NCBI GenBank assembly: GCA_044227605.1
Contig: JBGAWJ010000021.1
Location: 1 to 19,186, forward strand
Direction of reading: 5' to 3'
Origin: JAEUKQ01 sp044227605
GTDB taxonomy: Bacteria; Pseudomonadota; Alphaproteobacteria; JAEUKQ01
Length of the DNA: 19,186 bases
Part shown: in pieces, positions 7,981 through 14,714 of the stretch
Numbering within the stretch: the stretch's first letter is position 1
How the letters are laid out: the number at the start of each line of letters is the position of its first letter
Translations under genes and position numbers: made by a program
The notes under the pieces: generated by a model
Told to the model about the DNA's origin: nothing
What the model saw: the letters and a program-made list of their open reading frames with translations, nothing else
The model's database searches: none

Positions 7981-8565
7981 TCAGTTTTTTGATTGTTCAG
8001 GATCTTGGAGAGCACTATCTTCTTTAGCTAGGGGTGCCAATCCGTGTTGCTGGCGACCCACACTAATGGCAGCGTTTAAATCGGTTTGACTGCACAATCC
8101 TAATAATACGGGATCACGAGGTTTCAGGTTATTATAGTTCCAATGGCTACGTTGGCGAATGGATAGGATGGTGGTTTTCGTTGTTCCAATTAAACGGATA
8201 ATCTGACCTTCAGTTAGTTCCGGATGATTCCTTAACAACCAAGCGATGGCGTCTGGCTTATCTTGCCGTTTTGCAACTGGCGTATAACGGGGACCTTTGC
8301 TGCGTGTCAATGGATCAGGCATATTAGAGGAGATTCTTTGCAGTTTTGTCGTTGCGTCTTCTTCGCAACGGCTGATTTCCTCTTTTGATAGCTGACCGTT
8401 CGACACGGGATTTAACCCGATAATGCCTTCGGCAACTTCCCCATCTGCAATACCCTTAATTTCAAGGGGATGCATCCCACAAAATTCAGCGATTTGAGCA
8501 AAGGTTAAAGCTGTATTTTCAACTAACCAAACAGCCGTAGATTTTGGCATTAATACTTGCGCCAT
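7981..8565 (-). CDS. trcR: TrcR-type cell-cycle transcriptional regulator (DUF1013)
   Basis: 194 residues beginning MAQVLMPKSTAVWLVENT, with the conserved block LTFAQIAEFCGMHPLEIKGIADGEV. The second half has PDAIAWLLRNHPELTEGQIIRLIGTTKTTILSIRQRSHWN and LKPRDPVLLGLCSQTDLNAAI. This is the DUF1013 family, found almost only in alphaproteobacteria; the two repeated helix-turn-helix-like segments fit DNA binding. Members are named TrcR, a cell-cycle regulator associated with transcription in Caulobacter; that knowledge is from the family. It is slightly shorter than Caulobacter-type members and has a polar, variable C-terminus. ATG 8563-8565 is preceded by AGAGAGAA, a modest ribosome binding site. 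It is a single gene with its own probable promoter, convergent with yciB. Confidence 0.87.
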   Translation of the reverse strand: MAQVLMPKSTAVWLVENTALTFAQIAEFCGMHPLEIKGIADGEVAEGIIGLNPVSNGQLSKEEISRCEEDATTKLQRISSNMPDPLTRSKGPRYTPVAKRQDKPDAIAWLLRNHPELTEGQIIRLIGTTKTTILSIRQRSHWNYNNLKPRDPVLLGLCSQTDLNAAISVGRQQHGLAPLAKEDSALQDPEQSKN

Positions 8566-9029
8566 TTTATTCTCTCTAAGTCAAATTAAGGTTTAAGGGA
8601 CTCAATAGTTTTTGTCGGTGTATGATAACTTGCAAAACCAGCTTAGCAAGGAGAAATTGTAATTTTACACATAAAGCATTCTTGAAAATTGTGCTACCAT
8701 TAAAAAATCACTATTTATTGTCGTTTAAAAGATATGTTAGCTTAATCATTTAGGTTGTCGGGTTGTTTAGGTGCTTAACAACCAGGTTGATAAACATAAA
8801 ATGAGTATTAAGCAAGGCATCCAAAAAATTGGTTTTATCATTGATACTTATTCTAGTTGCTTATATGGTTAATTGTCGCATTTTTTGCCTAAAAAACAGA
8901 TACGGTCGGGCAGATGTTTCATCTCTGTATCTAGCGAAGGCTATGCGTTGGATTATATAAGTAAATCGGTAAAACGATACAAATAAATTTAAATTATTCC
9001 TTGATATTTTTAAAAAGGTAGAATTTGTA
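8566..9029. other. 464-bp divergent intergenic region with three hairpins, no supported gene
   Basis: The region lies between trcR (minus) and the TAXI gene (plus). It holds a 7-bp stem GGTTGTT/AACAACC (8761-8783), with extra GGTTGT at 8753-8758 and GGTTG at 8785-8789 that could form competing pairs. An A/T stem of six T (8881-8886) and six A (8891-8896) follows. A two-tier hairpin lies at 8898-8932: outer AGATAC/GTATCT, inner AGATG/CATCT with a TTT loop. A TATATA at 8954-8959 is a possible -10 for the TAXI gene, without a good -35. AAGG at 9015-9018 is its likely ribosome binding site. A 23-codon ORF at 8801-8872 lacks a ribosome binding site and is not called. No known riboswitch class is recognised. 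Confidence 0.45.
8622..8649 (-). promoter_or_regulatory. Candidate promoter of trcR
   Basis: On the minus strand TTGCTA (8644-8649; four of six -35 bases) is separated by 16 bp from TATCAT (8622-8627; five of six -10 bases). It would give a leader of about 50 bases before the trcR start at 8565. This is a consensus match only. Confidence 0.35.
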
Positions 9030-10031
9030 ATGATTAAAAAATTATTGAAACATCGGCTCGTACAAAAAATTAGGATTTTTCTGGGGCTAATTATTCTATC
9101 TTTAGGTATATCGGTTCAAGTTATAGCCCAAAATAACTTTGCTATTACAGTTTTAACGGGTGGTACAAGTGGGGTTTATTATCCTTTGGGGGTGGTTTTA
9201 GCAAAAATTTATGGCGATAACCTGCCCTCAGCTAAAATTTCTGTTTTAGCCACAAAGGCATCTGTTGAAAATTTATTGATGCTACAAAAATCTGAAGGTG
9301 AAATTGCCTTTGCTACGGCAGACACGGTTTCTTTGGCTTGGTTTGGAAGTCAGGCAGCTGGATTTCCAGAAAAACTAACCAAACTACGGGGAATTGCCAG
9401 TATTTATCCGAATTATATCCATATTGTAGCCCGTGCAGATAGCAATATAAAAACCATCGCTGATTTAAAGGGAAAAAGGGTTTCCGTAGGGGCTTTGGAA
9501 TCAGCGACCGAAGTAAATGCCAGAACAGTTTTTGCAGCAGCCAATATCACCTATAAGGATTTTGTGAAAGTTGAATATTTGCCATTTGGTAATTCTGTAA
9601 AAATGATGTTGAACAATGAAATTGATGCAACCATCCAATCTGCAGGATTAGGGGTAAGCTCCATTAAAGATCTGTCTAATTCTCTTCCTATCCGCATTAT
9701 TTCTATCCCAACCGAAATAACGGCAAAAATAAAAGATCCTGCCTATATTGCAAGTATTATTCCTGCAGGGACGTATCAAAATCAAAATTATGATGTGCCA
9801 ACGATTGCTATCACCAATATTGTTGTTACCCGTTCTGATGTAAGCATTGAACAAGTTTATAATTTTACAAAACTGATTTTTGAGAATTTATCGGAATTAC
9901 AGCACGCCCATTCAGCTATGACGAACATTCAGTTTCAACAGATGATTGAAGGAATGCCTATACCCTTTCATCCGGGCGCTTTAAAATATTTCCGAGAAAA
10001 AGGTTGGGCAATACCTTCCGTTCAAAGATAA
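9030..10031 (+). CDS. TAXI-family TRAP transporter solute-binding protein
   Basis: 333 residues. Residues 1-33 form a signal peptide with a basic start (MIKKLLKHRLVQK), a hydrophobic core LGLIILSLGISV and probable cleavage near VIAQ. The mature start ITVLTGGTSGVYYPLGVVLA is the hallmark of TAXI binding proteins. Further family features are IAFATADTVSLAWFG, LRGIASIYPNYIHIVAR and IADLKGKRVSVGALES. TAXI proteins bind small organic acids in the periplasm and deliver them to a fused TRAP permease driven by an ion gradient. Glutamate or other carboxylates are known ligands in the family, but the ligand here cannot be read from the sequence. It is followed after 13 bp by the DUF1850 gene, but no permease gene is present. 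Confidence 0.9.
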   Translation: MIKKLLKHRLVQKIRIFLGLIILSLGISVQVIAQNNFAITVLTGGTSGVYYPLGVVLAKIYGDNLPSAKISVLATKASVENLLMLQKSEGEIAFATADTVSLAWFGSQAAGFPEKLTKLRGIASIYPNYIHIVARADSNIKTIADLKGKRVSVGALESATEVNARTVFAAANITYKDFVKVEYLPFGNSVKMMLNNEIDATIQSAGLGVSSIKDLSNSLPIRIISIPTEITAKIKDPAYIASIIPAGTYQNQNYDVPTIAITNIVVTRSDVSIEQVYNFTKLIFENLSELQHAHSAMTNIQFQQMIEGMPIPFHPGALKYFREKGWAIPSVQR

Positions 10032-10044
10032 ATATTAGGTAACT

Positions 10045-10437
10045 ATGATAGGTTTATGTATATTTTCCTTAGCAAATGCGGTCACGGTTTTTTTACCAAC
10101 GGATCACTTTAGCTTATCTTGGCAGCATTCAATTGAACATTTTATTTGGAAGGAGGAATATAAAATTGATCCTTTAACCTATCAGTTTTATATTGGGCGT
10201 GTTTCCATTCCGGGACATGGGGCAGGGGTGGATATTCCTGTGGGTGCGATATTTATTGATGATCATTGGGAGTTCCAGCCCATTATTAAAAAAATGTCCG
10301 AATTATTATTGGCGAATGGGTTGGAGCAATCGGATTATGTAGTATGTGTAGCGGCTGATTATTGCCGTAATCTTCGGGAATTTTTACCTACTAATAACTC
10401 AAAAGACCTCATCCGTTTATTTGTTTGTGATCAGTAG
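10045..10437 (+). CDS. DUF1850 protein, TAXI-TRAP-associated accessory protein
   Basis: 130 residues. A short hydrophobic N-terminus (MIGLCIFSLANAV) could be a signal or anchor. The conserved DUF1850 blocks are FSLSWQHSIEHFIWKEEYKID and, after it, RVSIPGHGAGVDIPVGA. This family is generally encoded between a TAXI binding protein and the fused TRAP permease; its molecular role is not established. AGGTAA just before ATG 10045 serves as the ribosome binding site, and it is clearly cotranscribed with the TAXI gene. The cysteine pair around VVCVAADYC is near the C-terminus. Downstream the expected permease gene is missing. Confidence 0.75.
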   Translation: MIGLCIFSLANAVTVFLPTDHFSLSWQHSIEHFIWKEEYKIDPLTYQFYIGRVSIPGHGAGVDIPVGAIFIDDHWEFQPIIKKMSELLLANGLEQSDYVVCVAADYCRNLREFLPTNNSKDLIRLFVCDQ

Positions 10438-10647
10438 CAGCACTTTAGGCTGCAGCGATAGATTTAGGTTCTCCTGGCCTTTAATAACCTGGGCATGCGG
10501 TGGGTTATAGTGTGGTCGGATCATCTCTTTTATCTTGGCAGGGTTTTTATTTTTCCAATTTAGCAAGAACCTCCACCAGAATAAAATCTGCAAGATCCTG
10601 CACGATCATAAATCAAGGCAGCATACATCTTGTGGGTTAGGCTGATT
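10438..10647. other. 210-bp convergent gap without a supported gene
   Basis: The gap separates the ends of the DUF1850 gene and thiY. It holds a 5-bp stem GCAGC/GCTGC close after the DUF1850 stop and a 6-bp stem ATAACC (10484-10489)/GGTTAT (10503-10508) with a 13-base loop. Neither is followed by a T-run, so both are poor terminators. A minus-strand frame from TTG 10593 to TAA 10417 is open for 58 codons and contains a peptide-like segment (MIRPHYNPPHAQVIKG). It lacks a convincing start and overlaps DUF1850 by 21 bp, so it is not called. I see no TRAP permease remnant that I can recognise. Confidence 0.4.
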
Positions 10648-11577
10648 TCAAAGACGGGGAACATATGTTTCCATGGCAGGCAGTTGCAAAGACGGATTAT
10701 ATCTTTTTAAGAAATCGATGAAATCTTCGTATTTTTTCCAATCCAGTAAAGATGGGTTATGGCTGAATCGGCGTAGCGTATCCATCCAAGCCAACTGATT
10801 AAGCGGATCATTGATATCAGGATAAGCTTTACTGGCGATTTGCCAACTTTTCTCGGGATTATTTAAAATAAAAATAACAGCACGTTGAATTGCATTTAAG
10901 AATCCTTTGAATTGCTGATCATGAATACGGTCTCGATGAGTAATAAATATTAATTCATCGTACAAAGGCACCCCTTCCTCTTCGGGAAAAAAGGCTAATG
11001 CTTTTATGTTCATTAGGGACAATTGGTTTAATTCAAAATTGCGGAAAGCACCTATAACCGCATCAACTTTTTTGGTGAGTAAAGCTGAACTTAAAGAAAA
11101 ATTTAGGCTAATCAAAGTTACGTCTGACAATTTCAACCCATATTTATCTAACATGGCTGTTAAGTATATATCTTCAAACCCACCAACAGAGTAGCCGATA
11201 GTTTTTCCTTTTAAATCAGCAATCGTCTGAATGGAGCTATCTGCCAAAACTATTAAGGAATTTAAAGGTGTATCAATTAACGTACCGATTCTGGCAATAG
11301 GCAAACCTTCAGCCACTAATAAATAAAGGTTGGGTTGATAAGATAAAGCAATATCCGCTTGCTTGGCAGCCAATAATTTAGGAGGGTCATTCGGATCTGA
11401 AGGGGGTATTAAGCGAACCTCTAATCCTTCATCTTTAAAATATCCTAATTCTTTGGCGATCAGTAAAGGGGCATGATCGGGATTGATAAACCAATCCAAC
11501 AACACTGTTAACTTTTCTTGTGCTTGAAGACTTGAAAAAGGTAAAAAACACATCAGAAAAACGGTTATTATTTTCAT
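10648..11577 (-). CDS. thiY: ThiY-type periplasmic thiamine-precursor (pyrimidine) binding protein
   Basis: 309 residues of the NMT1/THI5-like solute-binding family. Residues 1-19 are a signal peptide (MKIITVFLMCFLPFSSLQA) without a lipobox cysteine. The mature start LTVLLDWFINPDHAPLLIAKELGYF is the ThiY hallmark. Next come the family segments PPSDPNDPPKLLAAKQADIALSYQPN and LIDTPLNSLIVL. ThiY proteins capture the pyrimidine moiety of thiamine (HMP or formylaminopyrimidine) in the periplasm. The assignment is strongly supported by the TPP riboswitch at the head of the operon. Its ATG overlaps the stop of thiX by 4 bp (ATGA). Other NMT1-like proteins bind taurine, nitrate or riboflavin; the LDWFxNPDHAPL motif and the riboswitch argue against these. 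Confidence 0.9.
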   Translation of the reverse strand: MKIITVFLMCFLPFSSLQAQEKLTVLLDWFINPDHAPLLIAKELGYFKDEGLEVRLIPPSDPNDPPKLLAAKQADIALSYQPNLYLLVAEGLPIARIGTLIDTPLNSLIVLADSSIQTIADLKGKTIGYSVGGFEDIYLTAMLDKYGLKLSDVTLISLNFSLSSALLTKKVDAVIGAFRNFELNQLSLMNIKALAFFPEEEGVPLYDELIFITHRDRIHDQQFKGFLNAIQRAVIFILNNPEKSWQIASKAYPDINDPLNQLAWMDTLRRFSHNPSLLDWKKYEDFIDFLKRYNPSLQLPAMETYVPRL

Positions 11578-12347
11578 TTGGCCTCGCTGTATAAGAAGGA
11601 TTGATTTTCTTGAGGAAAAAATTTTCCAATAATTTTATGTGACAAGTAATTACTTAGAAAAAATAGGGATGTTCCCCCGATAGATAAGATTATTAAAACT
11701 GCAAACACCAAATCCACTTTACCTCTGGCATTTGCTTGGATCATTATATAACCCAACCCTTGCCCTGCGCCGATCCACTCACCAATAACCGCGCCAATAG
11801 GTGCTACTGCCGCGCCTATTTTTAACCCGGAAGCTAAATTAGGTAAAGCGGATGGCAGACGAATATGAATTAAGGTGTTCCATTTAGTGGCATTCATAAC
11901 CGTTGCCGCATCTATCCAATTTTTGTTGGTTTTTAATAATCCATCCAAAAAAGCGGTAGTAATAGGAAAAAAAATGATAATCGCCGCCATTAGCACCTTG
12001 GGCAATATGTCGTATCCGAACCACAAAACAAACAAAGGGGCTAAGGCAAATACTGGAATTGCCTGACTGATAACTATTAAAGGCAACAACCAATGACGCA
12101 ATCCATGATAATAAGCTAGAACCATTGCTAAAATAAAACCAAACGTGCTACCTGCTAATAAGCCCAGGATAATCTCTAAAAATGTCACCCAACTATTTTG
12201 GGACAACAAAGAAAAGTTATCATAAAAAGATAGACCAACTCGCATGGGGGATGGCAGGATATAAGGAGGGATAGCCATTGCCCAACAGGTTATTTGCCAT
12301 ATTACGCCTATGAAAAAAATGATAGCAAGGGACCGTAATATAACCAT
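11574..12347 (-). CDS. thiX: ABC transporter permease, ThiX type
   Basis: 257 residues with about six membrane segments. The binding-protein-dependent permease loop is seen in DAATVMNATKWNTLIHIRLP, whose short EAA-like helix contacts the ATPase coupling groove. It is followed by SALPNLASGLKIGAAVAPIGAVIGEW, the SsuC/TauC-like signature. The protein forms the inner-membrane channel, probably as a homodimer, of the precursor uptake system made with thiZ and thiY. ATG 12345-12347 abuts the thiZ stop directly and its own end overlaps thiY, so all three are translationally coupled. The substrate is inferred from the operon, not from the permease itself. Confidence 0.88.
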   Translation of the reverse strand: MVILRSLAIIFFIGVIWQITCWAMAIPPYILPSPMRVGLSFYDNFSLLSQNSWVTFLEIILGLLAGSTFGFILAMVLAYYHGLRHWLLPLIVISQAIPVFALAPLFVLWFGYDILPKVLMAAIIIFFPITTAFLDGLLKTNKNWIDAATVMNATKWNTLIHIRLPSALPNLASGLKIGAAVAPIGAVIGEWIGAGQGLGYIMIQANARGKVDLVFAVLIILSIGGTSLFFLSNYLSHKIIGKFFPQENQSFLYSEAK

Positions 12348-13118
12348 TTATGATTCTTCCAAAATTCGTTCTAAAAGTCTTGGCATTTGCTCTATAACTA
12401 ATGGGTCATTAACAGAAAGAGGTGTTTTCTTCGGGGGAAGGGTTAAAACTTTTCGAATATGCGTCGGATTGCCACTCATCATATAAACTGTATTGCATAG
12501 GCGGATTGCCTCCGCCGGATCGTGGGTGATCAACAATACCGTATGGCTTCTAAGATGTTTCCAAGTAAAATCTTGGGTTTGCAGTCGTGTAATTGTGTCA
12601 AGCCCGCTAAAGGGTTCATCCATTAAAATAATCGGCTTTTGTTCATATAAAATACGTGCCAGGCTGACCCTTTGCCTCATTCCACCAGATAATTGTCCTG
12701 GTTTGTAATGGGCAAAGGAATGAAGACCAACTTCTTCAATAATTAACTTGGCCCGCTTTAAATCCGGTATTTGCTTTCGTAAGCGATCTCCTAAAATAAT
12801 ATTGGATAAAATACTCAGCCAGGGTAGCAAGGCATCTTGTTGGGGCATATAGGAAATAAGGTTTTTTAAGGATAGTTGTTCAGGGATGGTATGAATTGCA
12901 CCAGAAAATTTATCCATACTTTCTAAACTAGCCATGATTCTTAAAATAGTTGACTTACCAACACCGCTTTTTCCGATTAAAGCAGTCCACTGGCCTCCCT
13001 CAAGCTCAAAAAATAAATCTTGAAACAAAGATATATTTGATGAAGGGTAAGCAAATTTTTTGATAGAAATAGAAATGCTTGGGGAGGGTAAACTAAGCGT
13101 TGCATACGATTCTGTCAC
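12348..13118 (-). CDS. thiZ: ABC transporter ATP-binding protein, ThiZ type
   Basis: 256 residues with a full ABC ATPase set: Walker A GKSGVGKST, Q-loop in MPQQDALLPWL, signature LSGGMRQRVSLARIL, Walker B with catalytic glutamate IILMDEPFSGLD, and H-loop LLITHDPAEAIRL. It energises the thiXYZ importer on the cytoplasmic face. The start is GTG at 13116-13118 with GGAGGG four bases upstream. Both lie inside the TPP riboswitch, so thiZ is the directly controlled gene and the coupled thiX and thiY follow. The N-terminal 17 residues before the ABC fold are unremarkable. It resembles SsuB/TauB ATPases; the thiamine role rests on the riboswitch and thiY. Confidence 0.9.
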   Translation of the reverse strand: MTESYATLSLPSPSISISIKKFAYPSSNISLFQDLFFELEGGQWTALIGKSGVGKSTILRIMASLESMDKFSGAIHTIPEQLSLKNLISYMPQQDALLPWLSILSNIILGDRLRKQIPDLKRAKLIIEEVGLHSFAHYKPGQLSGGMRQRVSLARILYEQKPIILMDEPFSGLDTITRLQTQDFTWKHLRSHTVLLITHDPAEAIRLCNTVYMMSGNPTHIRKVLTLPPKKTPLSVNDPLVIEQMPRLLERILEES

Positions 13119-13203
13119 TTGTCCCTCCGCCGGTATTAGCCGGATCAGGTTTTTTGGGGTCGTTGCTTATGCAACCTCTCAGCCGTTAGGCTCCCCCCAG
13201 TGA
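13115..13203 (-). promoter_or_regulatory. TPP riboswitch (THI element) of the thiZXY operon, overlapping the thiZ start
   Basis: Read on the minus strand, all conserved parts are present. P1 is TCACT (13199-13203) paired with AGTGA (13115-13119). P2 pairs the G-run (13193-13198) with ACCCC (13156-13160). P3 is AGCC-TAAC-GGCT (13181-13192). The invariant CTGAGAGG (13175-13182) binds the pyrimidine. An extra hairpin GTTGC-ATAA-GCAAC lies at 13162-13175. The ACCTGATCC box (13142-13150), the P5 region CCGG-CTAATA-CCGG (13130-13143) and GCGGAGGGA complete it. No terminator or separate anti-SD platform follows. GGAGGG (13123-13128) is itself the thiZ Shine-Dalgarno and the GTG start (13116-13118) lies in P1. 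Ligand binding should therefore block initiation directly. Confidence 0.96.
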
Positions 13204-13217
13204 TTAATAATAGCTTC

Positions 13218-13245
13218 ATGATGCTGTTATTTACCGAATTGTCAA
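13218..13245 (-). promoter_or_regulatory. Candidate sigma-70 promoter of the thiZXY operon
   Basis: On the minus strand a perfect TTGACA (13240-13245) is followed after 16 bp by CATCAT (13218-13223; four of six -10 bases). Transcription would begin near 13211, a few bases before P1 of the riboswitch, which fits a leader that is little more than the aptamer. Confidence 0.5.
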
Positions 13246-13379
13246 CTGAATGATCTTTGAATTTTTTTTAAACCTAATTCTTATCAATTTTTTTAATGAT
13301 CACCTGCCTGGACTTTTTGATTGTGTTTAACTAAGCTCGCAGACAATAATTTTGACTATAGTAATGTGGGAGAAGTGTT

Positions 13380-14714
13380 ATGCGTTTGAGTGGTCTATTT
13401 GCCCCAACACTCAAGGAAAATCCGACTGAAGCACAAATAGCGTCACACCGACTATTATTGCGTGCTGGCATGATCAGGCAAACCAGTGCGGGGATATATT
13501 GTTGGTTGCCTTTAGGATTTAGGGTTTTGAAGAAAATTGAACAAATTATTAGGGAAGAGCAAGATAAAGCAGGCGCGCAGGAATTGTTGATGCCGACTAT
13601 CCAACCAGCGGAGTTATGGAAAGAATCGGGCCGTTATAATGATTATGGCAAAGAAATGTTGCGTTTTGTTGACCGTCATGAGCGAGAAATGCTATATGGC
13701 CCCACGAATGAAGAATTAATTACAGATGTTTTTCGTCAATCGATCAAATCATATCGTGATTTGCCCAAGCTTTTGTATCATATTCAATGGAAATTCCGGG
13801 ATGAGATGCGCCCAAGGTTTGGGTTGATGCGCGGACGGGAATTTTTAATGAAAGACAGTTATTCTTTTGATCTTGATTATACCGGTGCTAAAAAAGCTTA
13901 TAATAAAATGTTCGTTGCTTACTTGCGTACATTTGCGCGTATGGGTCTTAAAGCAATCCCGATGCAAGCCGCAACAGGCCCCATCGGTGGTGATCTAAGT
14001 CATGAATTTATTATTTTAGCAGATACCGGGGAAAGTGCTGTTTTCTGTGATAAAGCCTTACTCGAAAAAAATCCTTTGCAAGATGCCGTTTATTATGAAG
14101 GTGACTTGCAACCGATTGTGGAAGAATGGACCTCCCTTTATGCCGCGACCGATGAAAAGCATGATCAGAAACGGTGTCCAGTACCGGTTGAACAATTGGT
14201 ATCAGCCCGTGGCATTGAGGTTGGGCATATTTTTTATTTTGGCACCAAATATTCGGAAGCTTTAAAAACCGCTGTTGCCATATCTAATGGTGACAATAGT
14301 TTTGTCCATATGGGTTCTTATGGCATTGGCGTATCTAGGCTGGTTGCAGCTATTATTGAAGCCTATCATGATGAGGCAGGGATTATTTGGCCGGAAAGTG
14401 TTGCCCCTTATCAAATAGGCTTAATTAATGCGGTGGCGGCAGACAAAGATTGCAAGCAAATGGCTGACACGCTGTATGAGGAATTAAGGCAGCATAATAT
14501 AGAAGTTTTATATGATGATAGGGAGGAAAGAGCGGGAACGAAATTCAGCAATATGGATCTAATCGGCTTGCCCTGGCAAGTTATTGTTGGTCTAAAAGGT
14601 ATTAAATCAAAAACCGTTGAATTAAAAAATCGTGCATCCGGCGAACGTCAAACAATTTCATTGGATATGTTATATAATCGCTTTCTAAAAAATAAGGTGG
14701 ATAAAAATTGTTAA
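13380..14714 (+). CDS. proS: Proline-tRNA ligase, short alphaproteobacterial form
   Basis: 444 residues of a class II aminoacyl-tRNA synthetase. It attaches proline to tRNA-Pro. Visible elements are the N-terminal RLSGLFAPTLKE, the GIYCWLPLGFRVLKKIEQIIREEQ stretch, and the proline-binding loop YGPTNEELITDVFRQ. Motif 2 is RDEMRPRFGLMRGREFLMKD, motif 3 is GSYGIGVSRLVAAIIE, and an anticodon-binding domain ends the protein. The bacterial enzyme of E. coli type has about 570 residues with a large editing insertion between motifs 2 and 3. Here that insertion is nearly absent, as is usual in alphaproteobacteria. The start ATG 13380 is preceded by GGGAGAAG. It diverges from the thi operon and begins the proS-lol-dnaE run; its last 7 bases overlap the next gene. 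Confidence 0.96.
   Translation: MRLSGLFAPTLKENPTEAQIASHRLLLRAGMIRQTSAGIYCWLPLGFRVLKKIEQIIREEQDKAGAQELLMPTIQPAELWKESGRYNDYGKEMLRFVDRHEREMLYGPTNEELITDVFRQSIKSYRDLPKLLYHIQWKFRDEMRPRFGLMRGREFLMKDSYSFDLDYTGAKKAYNKMFVAYLRTFARMGLKAIPMQAATGPIGGDLSHEFIILADTGESAVFCDKALLEKNPLQDAVYYEGDLQPIVEEWTSLYAATDEKHDQKRCPVPVEQLVSARGIEVGHIFYFGTKYSEALKTAVAISNGDNSFVHMGSYGIGVSRLVAAIIEAYHDEAGIIWPESVAPYQIGLINAVAADKDCKQMADTLYEELRQHNIEVLYDDREERAGTKFSNMDLIGLPWQVIVGLKGIKSKTVELKNRASGERQTISLDMLYNRFLKNKVDKNC
14694..14700 (+). promoter_or_regulatory. Shine-Dalgarno that fixes the TTG start of the lolC/E-type gene
   Basis: AAGGTGG lies within the last codons of proS, 7 bases before TTG 14708. The spacing supports the rare TTG start over any later ATG, none of which falls before the conserved first membrane segment. 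Confidence 0.7.

Noticed and set aside
8801..8872. 23-codon ORF beginning MSIKQGIQKIGF in the gap before the TAXI gene
   Set aside because: There is no ribosome binding site before the ATG, no hydrophobic or leader-peptide pattern, and the length is expected by chance.
10441..10508. Hairpins after the DUF1850 stop considered as a Rho-independent terminator
   Set aside because: Stems are only 5-6 bp with long loops, and neither strand has a T-run after them.
10655..10675. Palindrome AACATATGTT near the thiY stop
   Set aside because: It lies within the last codons of thiY (ETYVPRL) and is explained by coding sequence. There is no paired second site.
13340..13375. TATAGT as -10 of a proS promoter
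   Set aside because: No acceptable -35 exists at the right distance, and the leader would be very short, so it is not listed as a feature.
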